Source of the DNA: Akkermansia muciniphila
GTDB lineage: Bacteria; Verrucomicrobiota; Verrucomicrobiia; Verrucomicrobiales; Akkermansiaceae
Assembly: GCA_945888515.1 (NCBI GenBank)
Contig: CAMDAD010000004.1
Span: 121,059-185,058 of the forward strand
Direction of reading: 5' to 3'
DNA length: 64,000 bases
Position numbers and translations under genes: made by a program. This document shows positions 20,400-29,525 of the stretch, piece after piece. Below the pieces are notes generated by a model, which was given only the letters and a program-made list of their open reading frames with translations, ran no database searches and was not told where the DNA came from. The first letter of the stretch is position 1, and the number at the start of each line of letters is the position of its first letter.

Positions 20400-23300
20400 T
20401 TAATTCTGCGATGCTTGGACCACTTTCAGCCGAGCGAATTGAGATGTAGCGCCTTCTAGCGGAATCGAAACGGTAACGGTGTCGGGGTTGGAATCGAGAT
20501 CTTGACTGATTGTTACCGGGGCTTGCGTTGCTGCTGGGATCGCATAGGACTTAGGCCATTGCTGCAAGGTGGTTCCCGCTTCGACTGTGAGAATGACTCC
20601 GGAGTTTGCGCCCTTGGCGCGGTCGTCACGCTCGAAGGTGAAAAGCAAAGCGTCTCCGACACGGGATGCCGTGGGCATCACCGTGCCCTGGGCCTGAGTG
20701 GGGTTTCCGTTTTTCAACACAAACTCGACTCCATTCGCAATGCCATCAGCGTCAGGATCAGCATCGAACCCAATGATCGCCGGATTCGTCTCGCCTGGGA
20801 AAAACCCTGCGAGCCAATTGCTGAAATCAGTTCCGCTTTTGACCAAACGAACCTGACCTACTTGCGAAGTATTCAACTCGTAACCCTCTGGGATAGTTCC
20901 ACTAAAGCTACCCACGAGCGTGCCAGTATACGTGGCGATTGTATAACTTGATGCAGTAGGCGTCCCCTGGACTTGCAATGTAGAACCCGTTAGATTGAGG
21001 TCAACCGCAGTCAATCGATCCGACTCCGCTCCATTCACATCGCATACATAAGTGCCTGATAATGTTGTCGACCCTAGTGCCAAGGTCCCCACTCCTTGCC
21101 CCGGAGAGATCGCTCCCTGCACCTCAACGGCTGCGGTAACGGAGCCAACTCCATCGAGCGTCGCGCCTGCAGCTACGGTCAGCGTAGTGCCACCGATCGA
21201 TGCGCCAGAAGACAATCGCAAAGTGCCGCTGTTCACCGAAGTCGTACCGCCGTAGGTCGCCTGCCCAGTGTATGTTACCACCTGTGCGGAGGTGTCTCCT
21301 AGATTCGCCGCTGTTGGAATACCGATGCGAACCGATCCACTTCCACTGATCGCATTTCCGACCGTGTGGGCATCAGTACGAGAAAAAGTAAGCGTGCCAT
21401 CATTGACGACTGTAGCACCACCGAGCGAACCAAATGCATCTGCATTGAGTTGCAACACATCCGTTTGTCCAGGAACCCCACCGACGCGCACTGGAACGCC
21501 TGCTTCGATTGTCAATGGCCCCGTGAGAGTGTTGGATGCCGTGATCACATATCCTTTGTTCAAGTCAGTCATACTAGCGGTAGCATCCCGCAAGCGCAGA
21601 CCGCCACTGCCTGAGATGACCCCCTGCAATTTCAGGATACGTCCCCCTGCAATACCTGACGATCGATTGATGATGGCGTTGCCCGCTCCCTCTAACACAA
21701 TTGAATTTGTCCATGTCCAGCTTCCTTCCACCTGTGACAAAAATCCGCTGCTCACACTGTCACCTAAGACAATCGAGCCATTACCCATTGCCGTCGATCC
21801 ATTGCGGATGGTCCGAAATTCTGAATCGCCCTTAATCCGCAAGTTACCGGAAAACTGGTCCCAGGAATTCGCCTCATTAAAGCCAAGACCCGTTCCCGGA
21901 TAGTTAAACAAAATCGCACCGCCCGTGAGAATCACATCACCAGCTCCCGACAATTTGCGCAGTTTTGCGGTGGTCTTGTAGTCGAGATCTACGACATTCG
22001 CTAACGCATTGGCGCGATTGAATTCCAAGGTCGCACCCGCTGCGATGTTGATCGCGCCAGAGCCAATGTCACCATCCGCGCCACCGTTGCCAATGCGAAG
22101 TTTCCCAGCATTGATTGTGGTCGATCCACCATAGGACGATGCCATCAAAAAAGTAGTGGTTGCCGCGCCAGATTTGACGACGGATCCAGTTCCAGCAAGA
22201 GCAGAACCACTCAATGTGTATGCTAGCGAGTCATTGGCAAAGCTGGTCGTGAAAGGAGAAATGGTGCCCACGAGATTGACAACACCGCTCGTGGCCGTGT
22301 CATCGAATCGCGCCCGATCTGCAGCAAAGAAATTTGTGACAGAATCGCCCAGCGTCCAGTTCGGCGTCAGATCAATATCCCAGTCACCGGTTCCCCCGCT
22401 CCACAACAATTCGCCGCCGCGGTAGACCAGATCGATGGAACTATTTTCCGTGTTGTTTACCAACTCAAAACGTGTGCCTGGGGGCAACTGGAAATCGGAG
22501 AAGCTGCCTTGGAACGTGCCCACATAATCCAGCACCGGGAATGCCTCATCCGTGGCAGGCGTTCCAACCAAAACTGGTGTGATGGTGTGTGCTCCCGATA
22601 TCGTTAGCTGGTTTTCCTGATCAATGAAAAAGCGATCATGATTCGTGCCAGAATCGATGCGAAAGACCGAGCTCGAACCAGCCTCGAGAGTCAAGGAACC
22701 AGTAACACCAGATGCGGCAGTACCAATAGCGGTGTTCGTTCCAGTGGCCAAAGTAGCGCCATCGGAGATAGTCACGGAAGCGGCTAGTTCATTTTGCAAA
22801 CGTAGCGTGCCACCCAATGCGGTGATGGGGCCGCTGCTGGATACAAGGCCAGTCAGCGATAAAGAACCTCCGCCACTTTTCACGATTGTTCCTGATCCCG
22901 AGATCGCTTGGTTCATGACAACATTTACCCCGCCTCCATAGAAAAACTGGAGTTCGCCATCATTGACGATCGCACCCGCTCCCAGACGCCCAGAATTGTT
23001 CACTTGCAATGTTCCCGACAGGATCGTAACTACTCCACCATTCGTGTTGGCACCCGTAAGTATGAGTGAACCACTATTGACCGTGATCGTCTGAGAGCTT
23101 CCGGTCAAAGGATCTGCGAGCGCCAAGGTTCCCGCTCCTGCCTTCGTAAAGTTCCCGTTTTTGAGGGCATTGCTATCATCATCCCAGGACAATGTTGTGC
23201 CAGCGTTGACAACATCGATCGTAGCCGCACCATTGTCCATGAATAGTCGGCGTGTGGTGCTCTCATTAGCGGTTCCCGTGTAGCGCAGCATACCACCCTG

Positions 23301-25925
23301 CTTAATGGCTAGATACCCTGTGTTATCAAGAGAAGCCGTACGAGTGCCCAGACGCGATACGGTATCGATCTCCAACGCACCCCCTAACAATTCCGTGCCA
23401 CCCGTATAAGTATTCAAACCAGAAAGTGTAAGGATTCCCGAATTTGATTTTTCCAGACGACCCGATCCAGAAATGACACCGGCGAAAGTTTGATTGGTAG
23501 TGCTATTGACGGCAAAAACCGAGGAATTGGCAATATTTCCTGAGTATCCGATAGCGTTCAAAGCCCCCGCCCCACCAACTTGCAGAGTTCCTGCATTGAC
23601 ATTGATATTTCCAGTATAGCTTCCGTTTCCCGTTAGAATCAGAGTCTCACCTGACGCCTTGGTGAAAGTCCCGCTACCACTCAACGAACCGCCCAGCGTA
23701 TTTGTATTTCCCGAGATGCCATTCCACGTGAAAACTGAACCAGTTGCTAGATTTAACCCAATAGGAGATACATTGCCCGTGCTATTGAAGAAGGCACTGC
23801 CAGTGGCTGCCGACTGCATCGTAATCATAGATCCGGCACCTCCGGAAGCGCTAGCGTTTTGAAAGGATATGTCGCCATTTCCTGTTCCAGCAAAATTCCA
23901 TTGAACCGCACTCGCGGAATTGTCGCCAGAAACGGTCAATCGACCCGCTCCTTTTTTGCTAACAAGCCCCGCTCCGCTCAAGACGTTGGATAGTGTTACT
24001 GCATTCGATCGGTTGATAAGCAATTCAGCTCCCGCTCCAATTGTGATCGCTCCCGTTCCCAAATTCCCCGTTGTGCCGCCATTTCCCACGTCGACAACTC
24101 CACCGGATATGATTACAGTTCCTGTATTGGTATTATTATTTGTAATAACCAAAGAACCTTCGTTTGTTTTGGTTAGAGTGGCTGAGCCAGAGAGGCTGCC
24201 TCCGGTCCATGTGTATACGTTGGATGCGTTCTGCACCGAAACCGAAGATGCAGCGATACTACCCGAGATCGTGATTGTGGCATTGCTGGCTATGCCTCCA
24301 AACACCGCAGTGTCGCCGTCGAAGAATTTGAAGTCACCTTCTGCCCAGTTGAGGATTGTGCCAGTATTGTCCCAAGTTCCGGAGGTGCCTGTCCACGTCC
24401 GCTGCGCCGAATCACCCGTGGTGAAAGTCACTTTCTGATTGGTTGTGTCATTTTGCAAAGTGCCCCGCCATGCTGCTGTTAGATTGGAGAAACCGGTAAT
24501 TCCCGTCACTCCATAGGTAACGACATCGTAAGTGGTGGCTGGCGTGGGATTGCTAGCGAAGGACACTGTGGCAGCACCGCTGATCGTCACTCCATTGGCT
24601 ACCAGAGAATTGAGTGTGTTGCCTCCCGTTAGGGCAAATCCTGATCCAGCTGCGAGAGCGAGCGAACCACTCGTGCTGCCTGTTCCCGAGATCCGGCCTG
24701 CCGCCTGCACGGAAATATTGGAAGTTAGGGATCCCGTGAGATTCAAGCGCCCTTGTCCCACAGTGGTTGCTCCTGTATACGCATGCGTGCCCGGAAGGGT
24801 AACCACCTGCGTTCCCGCTCCATTCACAAGGGTTCCCGTCACACCTCCGATCGTCAGCACACCAGAACCACTGGAAATGGTGTTCGAAAACGTCCAATGA
24901 TCACTGCGGGACAATGTCAGGGTGCCGTTGTTCACCACCGTAGCCGTGCCCAAACTACCTGTCGTCCCCGCATCGGTGGATGCACTTTCTCCTCCTATGC
25001 CACCAACTCGCAGCACGGCGTTAGGTCCTACCGTAAGCTGACCACTCATCGTATTTGCGCCAGTCAGAACAACACCCACATTCACTGCGTAGCTGACGCC
25101 GGCATTGGTTTCAGCAATAGTAAGATTCCCCGACCCCGAAATCACACCCTGTAATTTGAGTGAACGTGTACCACTCGGGTTAAAATCATCAATCGTAGAA
25201 TTCGTTGCATTTTGTAGAACGATTCCGTTCGTCCACGTTCCGCTGTAACTCTGATGCTGTCCGACAGTGCCACCGCTCAAGATAATACTACCCGCGCCCC
25301 ATGCGTTTCTGCCATTGCGCAAAGTCCTGACCGTGACGCCAGAATTGACGATCCAGTTTCCCGTGAAAGCAAAAAAACCATTTTGATCCGTGAAACCAGT
25401 GCTACCACTGGAACCGGGCCGATAATCAAAATTCGCCGTCCCTGTTCCGGAGGAATTGCTCAGCGTAATGTTGCCACTTCCACTCAAACGCGTATTCGTA
25501 TTGATGGTCTGAATCTGAAGCGTGCGTCCCGCCGCAAGTTGCCATGTTTGGTCGGACCCCACCGATAGATTGCTATTGATCAAAAGATTTTGTGTCGCTG
25601 CCGCCATGTCAATCCCCGAACTTCCTAAGGTAAGCGTATTCGTTGCTGCTGTTCCAACCGTAACCAAGCCGCCAGGGTTATTGATTTTTACTCCTCCCCA
25701 ACTCAGGTTACCACCCAAAGCAGTGCTGTTAGCAGAAGTTACCGCGTTATTCCATACTGCGACGTCGGTATTATCTGGCAACACATCCCAACTTCCAGCC
25801 AGATTCAATGCGGTAGTGTTGTTTTGCTTGATACGGTCTGCCGCTGCTGCCAGTGATGCCATCAGGGAAATCGTCGCACAAGTAGTGATCCGGATCAGGA
25901 GAAAAGTGTTTACTTTAAGCTTCAT
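20400..25925 (-). CDS. Giant exported protein of autotransporter-associated beta-strand repeats
   Basis: A 1,841-residue protein with a signal peptide (LIRITTCATISLMASLAAAA). Nearly all the rest is built of repeats of the type LTLSGLNTYTGGTELLGGAL, GSGRLEKSNSGILTLSG and TGTVIISGGVVDVGNGGTTG, which match the PATR/TIGR02601 pattern and should fold as a right-handed beta-helix. Unlike true autotransporters there is no C-terminal beta-barrel. The C-terminus instead has FDADPDADGIANGVEFVLKN, a calcium-binding-like Asp-rich loop found before the C-terminal domain of many verrucomicrobial exoproteins, and ends FARLKVVQASQN. No PEP-CTERM anchor is visible. It is probably surface-exposed or extracellular, perhaps adhesive; function is inferred only. 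The N- and C-terminal thirds contain a large internal duplication. Confidence 0.9.
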   Translation of the reverse strand: MKLKVNTFLLIRITTCATISLMASLAAAADRIKQNNTTALNLAGSWDVLPDNTDVAVWNNAVTSANSTALGGNLSWGGVKINNPGGLVTVGTAATNTLTLGSSGIDMAAATQNLLINSNLSVGSDQTWQLAAGRTLQIQTINTNTRLSGSGNITLSNSSGTGTANFDYRPGSSGSTGFTDQNGFFAFTGNWIVNSGVTVRTLRNGRNAWGAGSIILSGGTVGQHQSYSGTWTNGIVLQNATNSTIDDFNPSGTRSLKLQGVISGSGNLTIAETNAGVSYAVNVGVVLTGANTMSGQLTVGPNAVLRVGGIGGESASTDAGTTGSLGTATVVNNGTLTLSRSDHWTFSNTISSGSGVLTIGGVTGTLVNGAGTQVVTLPGTHAYTGATTVGQGRLNLTGSLTSNISVQAAGRISGTGSTSGSLALAAGSGFALTGGNTLNSLVANGVTISGAATVSFASNPTPATTYDVVTYGVTGITGFSNLTAAWRGTLQNDTTNQKVTFTTGDSAQRTWTGTSGTWDNTGTILNWAEGDFKFFDGDTAVFGGIASNATITISGSIAASSVSVQNASNVYTWTGGSLSGSATLTKTNEGSLVITNNNTNTGTVIISGGVVDVGNGGTTGNLGTGAITIGAGAELLINRSNAVTLSNVLSGAGLVSKKGAGRLTVSGDNSASAVQWNFAGTGNGDISFQNASASGGAGSMITMQSAATGSAFFNSTGNVSPIGLNLATGSVFTWNGISGNTNTLGGSLSGSGTFTKASGETLILTGNGSYTGNINVNAGTLQVGGAGALNAIGYSGNIANSSVFAVNSTTNQTFAGVISGSGRLEKSNSGILTLSGLNTYTGGTELLGGALEIDTVSRLGTRTASLDNTGYLAIKQGGMLRYTGTANESTTRRLFMDNGAATIDVVNAGTTLSWDDDSNALKNGNFTKAGAGTLALADPLTGSSQTITVNSGSLILTGANTNGGVVTILSGTLQVNNSGRLGAGAIVNDGELQFFYGGGVNVVMNQAISGSGTIVKSGGGSLSLTGLVSSSGPITALGGTLRLQNELAASVTISDGATLATGTNTAIGTAASGVTGSLTLEAGSSSVFRIDSGTNHDRFFIDQENQLTISGAHTITPVLVGTPATDEAFPVLDYVGTFQGSFSDFQLPPGTRFELVNNTENSSIDLVYRGGELLWSGGTGDWDIDLTPNWTLGDSVTNFFAADRARFDDTATSGVVNLVGTISPFTTSFANDSLAYTLSGSALAGTGSVVKSGAATTTFLMASSYGGSTTINAGKLRIGNGGADGDIGSGAINIAAGATLEFNRANALANVVDLDYKTTAKLRKLSGAGDVILTGGAILFNYPGTGLGFNEANSWDQFSGNLRIKGDSEFRTIRNGSTAMGNGSIVLGDSVSSGFLSQVEGSWTWTNSIVLEGAGNAIINRSSGIAGGRILKLQGVISGSGGLRLRDATASMTDLNKGYVITASNTLTGPLTIEAGVPVRVGGVPGQTDVLQLNADAFGSLGGATVVNDGTLTFSRTDAHTVGNAISGSGSVRIGIPTAANLGDTSAQVVTYTGQATYGGTTSVNSGTLRLSSGASIGGTTLTVAAGATLDGVGSVTAAVEVQGAISPGQGVGTLALGSTTLSGTYVCDVNGAESDRLTAVDLNLTGSTLQVQGTPTASSYTIATYTGTLVGSFSGTIPEGYELNTSQVGQVRLVKSGTDFSNWLAGFFPGETNPAIIGFDADPDADGIANGVEFVLKNGNPTQAQGTVMPTASRVGDALLFTFERDDRAKGANSGVILTVEAGTTLQQWPKSYAIPAATQAPVTISQDLDSNPDTVTVSIPLEGATSQFARLKVVQASQN
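21170..21830 (-). repeat. Internal duplication in the beta-strand repeat gene, copy 2 (approximate limits)
   Basis: This part encodes FRTIRNGSTAMGNGSIVL, ILKLQGVISGSGGLRL, GSLGGATVVNDGTLTFSRTD and AQVVTYTGQATYGGTTSV, collinear with copy 1 about 1,170 residues earlier in the protein. Both copies follow a strand-rich segment with an N-terminal WxxG-type repeat. Confidence 0.65.
24720..25345 (-). repeat. Internal duplication in the beta-strand repeat gene, copy 1 (approximate limits)
   Basis: This part encodes VRTLRNGRNAWGAGSIIL, then SLKLQGVISGSGNLTI, GSLGTATVVNNGTLTLSRSD and TQVVTLPGTHAYTGATTV. The same order of segments recurs near the other end of the gene at about 21,170-21,830. The copies are clearly related at protein level but diverged, so this is an old duplication. 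Confidence 0.65.
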
Positions 25926-26152
25926 AAGATTGATTTGATTGACATCTTACCCCTAGCGAGCTTGATAACAACTAAGGATGACTGGTTTTTTAAACAGACC
26001 AGAAGAACCGACGTTTCTCAGGATTTTTTGTATTTATGTGGGGGAGTCCTTTCCTGGTATCTAGCTCGACGCAAAAAATTCGATCTTGAAGCATGGGTTT
26101 CACCATGCCAACAATCCCTTGCTGTATATCGACTCATTCAACTACTAGCCCC

Positions 26153-27058
26153 ATGCGTCTCCGCCACCAAGAACGCCTTGCCCGTTTTCTCTGCCTTCAA
26201 GCGGCAGCGGTGATACTTTTTCTTTATCCCAGTCGTTTAGTAAGCCAGAGCTTAACACAGGCTCCGCGTGTCATCATACCCAGCGGCATGCGGGTCGTGC
26301 CACCGCGGACAACCGTTGCTCGCAGCGTATCTCCCACCGAACGCTCTCCCTATCCGTGGAAACTCAATATCACCTCCACCGCATTCTGGATCGGCGAGCA
26401 ACCAAGCCAGAACAATCCCGTGCCCAACCACGTTTCCTCTTGGGATATGAATTGGGCGGAAAATTACGGGGGCTATGACGATCCCGACCCGATCAAACGC
26501 GTCGCCTCTCACAGCACGGGCGAGTTCCGTCCGAAACAATTCGTTCCCAAGCTCAATCCCTTCTACATCGCCCTCCCCTACAACGACAAACAACGTAACG
26601 GTTACCGACCTGAAGCCAGCAAGGTCATACCGTGGTTCCATCGCATGGTAAAGCGAGATGGCAACTCCACTCTCAAAGGACGCTGGATACAAATCTACTC
26701 AAACAATCGCTCGTGTTATGCGCAGTGGGAGGATGTGGGACCATTTGTCGTCGATGACTGGCCTTATGTATTCGGCGACAAGCGCCCCATCAATACCAAC
26801 AACAAAGGTGCCGGCATCGATGTATCCCCCGCCGTGCGCGACTACCTCGGCATCGCCAATTCCAGCCAAGTCCACTGGCGTTTTGTCGAAGACTCTCAGG
26901 TACCTTACGGACCCTGGAAAAAATACGGACCGCAGGCGAAACCGACATCGAACCAACCGGATCTCGATGCCCAGCAACGGTACTTTGAGTATCTGAAAAA
27001 AATGCGCGACGAACAATTCCGCCGCAAAACCAAAAGTCAGTTGGAAAACGGGCAATAA
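26153..27058 (+). CDS. Exported protein, possible double-psi beta-barrel (RlpA-like) fold
   Basis: Start chosen at ATG 26153, giving MRLRHQERLARFLCLQAAAV, a basic then hydrophobic export signal; another ATG lies 20 codons upstream. The mature part has TSTAFWIGEQPSQNNPVPNH, FVPKLNPFYIALPYND, GRWIQIYSNNRSCYAQWEDV, GPFVVDDWPYVFGDKRP and GAGIDVSPAVRDYLGI. The order 'ALPYND ... G.WIQI ... C.AQWEDVGP ... GAGIDVS' resembles RlpA/3D-type double-psi barrels, which act on glycan strands, but I cannot name a family. The C-terminus is charged and probably disordered. It is divergent from the giant repeat gene and is followed by a dehydrogenase gene after 21 bases. Confidence 0.75.
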   Translation: MRLRHQERLARFLCLQAAAVILFLYPSRLVSQSLTQAPRVIIPSGMRVVPPRTTVARSVSPTERSPYPWKLNITSTAFWIGEQPSQNNPVPNHVSSWDMNWAENYGGYDDPDPIKRVASHSTGEFRPKQFVPKLNPFYIALPYNDKQRNGYRPEASKVIPWFHRMVKRDGNSTLKGRWIQIYSNNRSCYAQWEDVGPFVVDDWPYVFGDKRPINTNNKGAGIDVSPAVRDYLGIANSSQVHWRFVEDSQVPYGPWKKYGPQAKPTSNQPDLDAQQRYFEYLKKMRDEQFRRKTKSQLENGQ

Positions 27059-27079
27059 GCATGTAGGCTCGACCCACAC

Positions 27080-27910
27080 ATGAATATTACCGTATTTGGA
27101 ATGGGAATCATCGGCTCGCGCTGCGCCAATCTCTGGCAAGAAGCTGGCGAAACCGTCACTCGCTGGAATCGTAGCCCGAAGGATCTTCCACACATTCTAT
27201 CCGATCCCGCAGAAGCGGCACGCCGATCAGCAGTTCTCAGTTTTTATCTAAAAGATGCTCAGGCTCTGCGTTCTGTATTTGAGCAAATTCGCCCCGTGCT
27301 CAGCACCCAGCACTTGATCATGAATCACTCGACCGTCGATCTGCCGACAACGCTATGGCTCGCCGAGCAATGCGCCACGATAGGCTGCAACTTTGTCGAC
27401 GCCCCCTTCACCGGATCAAAAATCGCCGCTACCGATGGGAAGCTCCTATACTATCTAGCGGGGAGCGATACAGTTGTCGACCGCGCTGAAAAAATCCTTG
27501 CTCCCACTGGCAATACGATGATCCGCATGGGAGCCTGTGGCAATGCAACCGTGATCAAGCTCGCGACCAATCTCATCGCGGCCTGCCAGATTCAGGCGCT
27601 GTCCGAGGCACTTGCTCTGTCGCTAACCCACGGCATCAGCAAAGATGCTTTCGAGCAAGTCATCACGCAGCACGGCACGGCGTCTAATCTAACGAAAATG
27701 AAATTGCCCGGCATGCTGAAAGAAGACTTTGATACCCATTTCTCTCTCGACAACATGCGCAAGGACTCGGTTTACGCGCTGGAACTGGCGCAAAGCATGC
27801 AATTGGAACTACCAGCGATGCAGACTGTCTCCGAACGCATGAGCGGACTGTGCCAGTCTGGTCTTTCGAGTGATGACTACACCGCCCTCGCAAAACCTTA
27901 TCTGAGTTGA
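27080..27910 (+). CDS. NAD(P)-dependent 3-hydroxyisobutyrate dehydrogenase-family oxidoreductase
   Basis: A 276-residue beta-hydroxyacid dehydrogenase. The Rossmann motif is ITVFGMGIIGSRCANLW (GxGxxG variant) at the N-terminus. LIMNHSTVDLPTTLWL is the substrate-recognition loop, FVDAPFTGSKIAATDGKLLY is the conserved DAPxxGxxxxAxxGxL segment, and GNATVIKLATNLIAACQIQA contains the catalytic lysine region (GxxxxxKxxxN). The substrate is not determined; family members reduce glyoxylate, tartronate or succinic semialdehyde or act on 3-hydroxyisobutyrate. It is convergent with the FGGY kinase, with 11 bases between the stops. Confidence 0.88.
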   Translation: MNITVFGMGIIGSRCANLWQEAGETVTRWNRSPKDLPHILSDPAEAARRSAVLSFYLKDAQALRSVFEQIRPVLSTQHLIMNHSTVDLPTTLWLAEQCATIGCNFVDAPFTGSKIAATDGKLLYYLAGSDTVVDRAEKILAPTGNTMIRMGACGNATVIKLATNLIAACQIQALSEALALSLTHGISKDAFEQVITQHGTASNLTKMKLPGMLKEDFDTHFSLDNMRKDSVYALELAQSMQLELPAMQTVSERMSGLCQSGLSSDDYTALAKPYLS

Positions 27911-27921
27911 TCGATTTTTTG

Positions 27922-29469
27922 TTAGATTTCTCTTTCGAGTAATTCGGCGTATGCCGAGAGTGCGGCATCATAGCTGATTCCAGGCGTGGGTTCGATGCGG
28001 GAGTCTTGTGCCGGATGACAGAATTTGGACTGCATCGCATTCATGTCGTGACCCGCAGTAACCGCACCGAGGATCGCAGCGCCCAGCGCGGCGGAATTTG
28101 CAATCGCTAAGCGCTCTACCGGAGCGCCGAAGACATCAGCCACGATCTGCGCAATCCCGTCATTCCGTGAAGCCCCGCCAGTGAGGAGAATACGATCCAC
28201 ATGGATGCCAATCCAATCAGTGTGAAGTTTCATATTAAGGAACTGGCCTTCCAGCAATGCTCTAACTTGGAGATCGGGGTTGCCACCGGAAACGAAGGCT
28301 TCGCTGCCTTGTCGCACGGGACGTTCGAAATCGCGGCGAGGTGTGATCTCAGGGCCGAAAAACGGTAACATCAGGTTGCCTTGATTACCCGGATGCGTCT
28401 GAGACAAGGCGGCGCGATCGAAGGCCGACCAATCGAGCCCATACTGATCTCGCAATGCTTCCCGAGCCAGTGAGCCATTGCGAAAACAGACAAGGCACAT
28501 GTATCCGCCGCCGGGGTTGCCGAAGACATGACCAAAACCTCGGGGATCGGTGAAAGCCTGCGTCATCCCTGCGAAAAACGTATCGCTCGTTCCTAACGAA
28601 ATCACAACCTGTCCAGGAGATGTGGCTCCCATTCCGACCAAGGATGCGGGATTATCTCCCGTGAACACACCCACGCGGCACTCCGGGGAGAAACCGTACT
28701 TGATCACAAAATACTCAGCTACCGCCCCCACCACGCTCCCCGCGGCTGACAGTTCTGGCAATTTCATCCGCAAGCCCGGCGCAGTGGCCTCTAACAATTC
28801 AGAATCCCACTGGCGCGAGGCAAGATTCATCAGATTCATGCCTGCCCCATCGCCAAAATCAATGGGAGCGTGGCATCCTGCAAGTATTGAGCAGAGAAAC
28901 GAACTCACCAGATGAATGCGTGAGGTTGACTCGTAGCTTTCCGGATGTTGCTGCCAGAATTTGCGGATTTGCGGGCCGGTAAAGCGTTCGATCGTCGTGG
29001 ATCCGCTGCGTGCACAAACTTCTGCATCACCTCCCATCGTTTCGGCAATTTGCCGGCATTGCGCACCAGTCGAGGTGTCCATCCAAATCGGCGACGTACC
29101 CCGACTCCATACGGATTGCATCTGCGATACCAAATCACTGTGTGGATCCAGATTTGCCAAACGTTCGGAAGCACTCGCATTCAGATAAACCGATCCGTGT
29201 TGTTGACCACTACCGCCGATGGTGCTGATTTTTGATAGATCGACTAACTTCCCCAACTCCAACAGCATGCGATCCAAAGCCGCTAACCACATGCAGGGGT
29301 TGGCATGAACTTCACCATCGATTCCGCCGGGGAGGAAACCCTGTGGTGAGCCGTATTGCGGCAGATCAGAGCCAAAATTCACGGATTTTTCCGCAACGAT
29401 TTCGCCTGTGGTCCCATTGATGACAAGACCGCTCAAGGATTGCGTGGAGCTATCGATACCCAAATGCAT
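27922..29469 (-). CDS. FGGY-family carbohydrate kinase, xylulokinase-like
   Basis: A 515-residue sugar kinase of the ASKHA fold. The N-terminal phosphate-1 motif is MHLGIDSSTQSLSGLVI. ISTIGGSGQQHGSVYLN is the xylulokinase-type substrate-binding segment (GQQHG). The middle carries IDFGDGAGMNLMNLASRQWD with catalytic Asp candidates, and the C-terminal half has VVISLGTSDTFFAG and ILLTGGASRNDGIAQIVADV (adenosine motif). D-xylulose is the most likely substrate by resemblance, but no isomerase or xylose transporter is nearby. It ends in a convergent arrangement with the dehydrogenase. Confidence 0.87.
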   Translation of the reverse strand: MHLGIDSSTQSLSGLVINGTTGEIVAEKSVNFGSDLPQYGSPQGFLPGGIDGEVHANPCMWLAALDRMLLELGKLVDLSKISTIGGSGQQHGSVYLNASASERLANLDPHSDLVSQMQSVWSRGTSPIWMDTSTGAQCRQIAETMGGDAEVCARSGSTTIERFTGPQIRKFWQQHPESYESTSRIHLVSSFLCSILAGCHAPIDFGDGAGMNLMNLASRQWDSELLEATAPGLRMKLPELSAAGSVVGAVAEYFVIKYGFSPECRVGVFTGDNPASLVGMGATSPGQVVISLGTSDTFFAGMTQAFTDPRGFGHVFGNPGGGYMCLVCFRNGSLAREALRDQYGLDWSAFDRAALSQTHPGNQGNLMLPFFGPEITPRRDFERPVRQGSEAFVSGGNPDLQVRALLEGQFLNMKLHTDWIGIHVDRILLTGGASRNDGIAQIVADVFGAPVERLAIANSAALGAAILGAVTAGHDMNAMQSKFCHPAQDSRIEPTPGISYDAALSAYAELLEREI

Positions 29470-29525
29470 ATGGCGCGAGACTAATCACGAATGCTACGAG
29501 GCACAACAATCGAATGCGCGAAGAA

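Noticed and set aside
21268..24900. Several plus-strand frames of 60-211 codons with Val/Pro/Thr-rich sequence
   Set aside because: All are antisense of the beta-strand repeat gene; their composition is the reverse complement of Gly/Thr/Asn repeats.
20400..25925. The repetitive stretch as a CRISPR or tandem DNA repeat array
   Set aside because: Repeats are diverged at DNA level, of variable length and in frame; they encode protein repeats.
25926..26152. A small gene in the gap upstream of the beta-strand repeat gene
   Set aside because: The plus-strand frame from 25935 runs into the next gene in another frame and has no signal or motif; the region is more simply a divergent promoter region.
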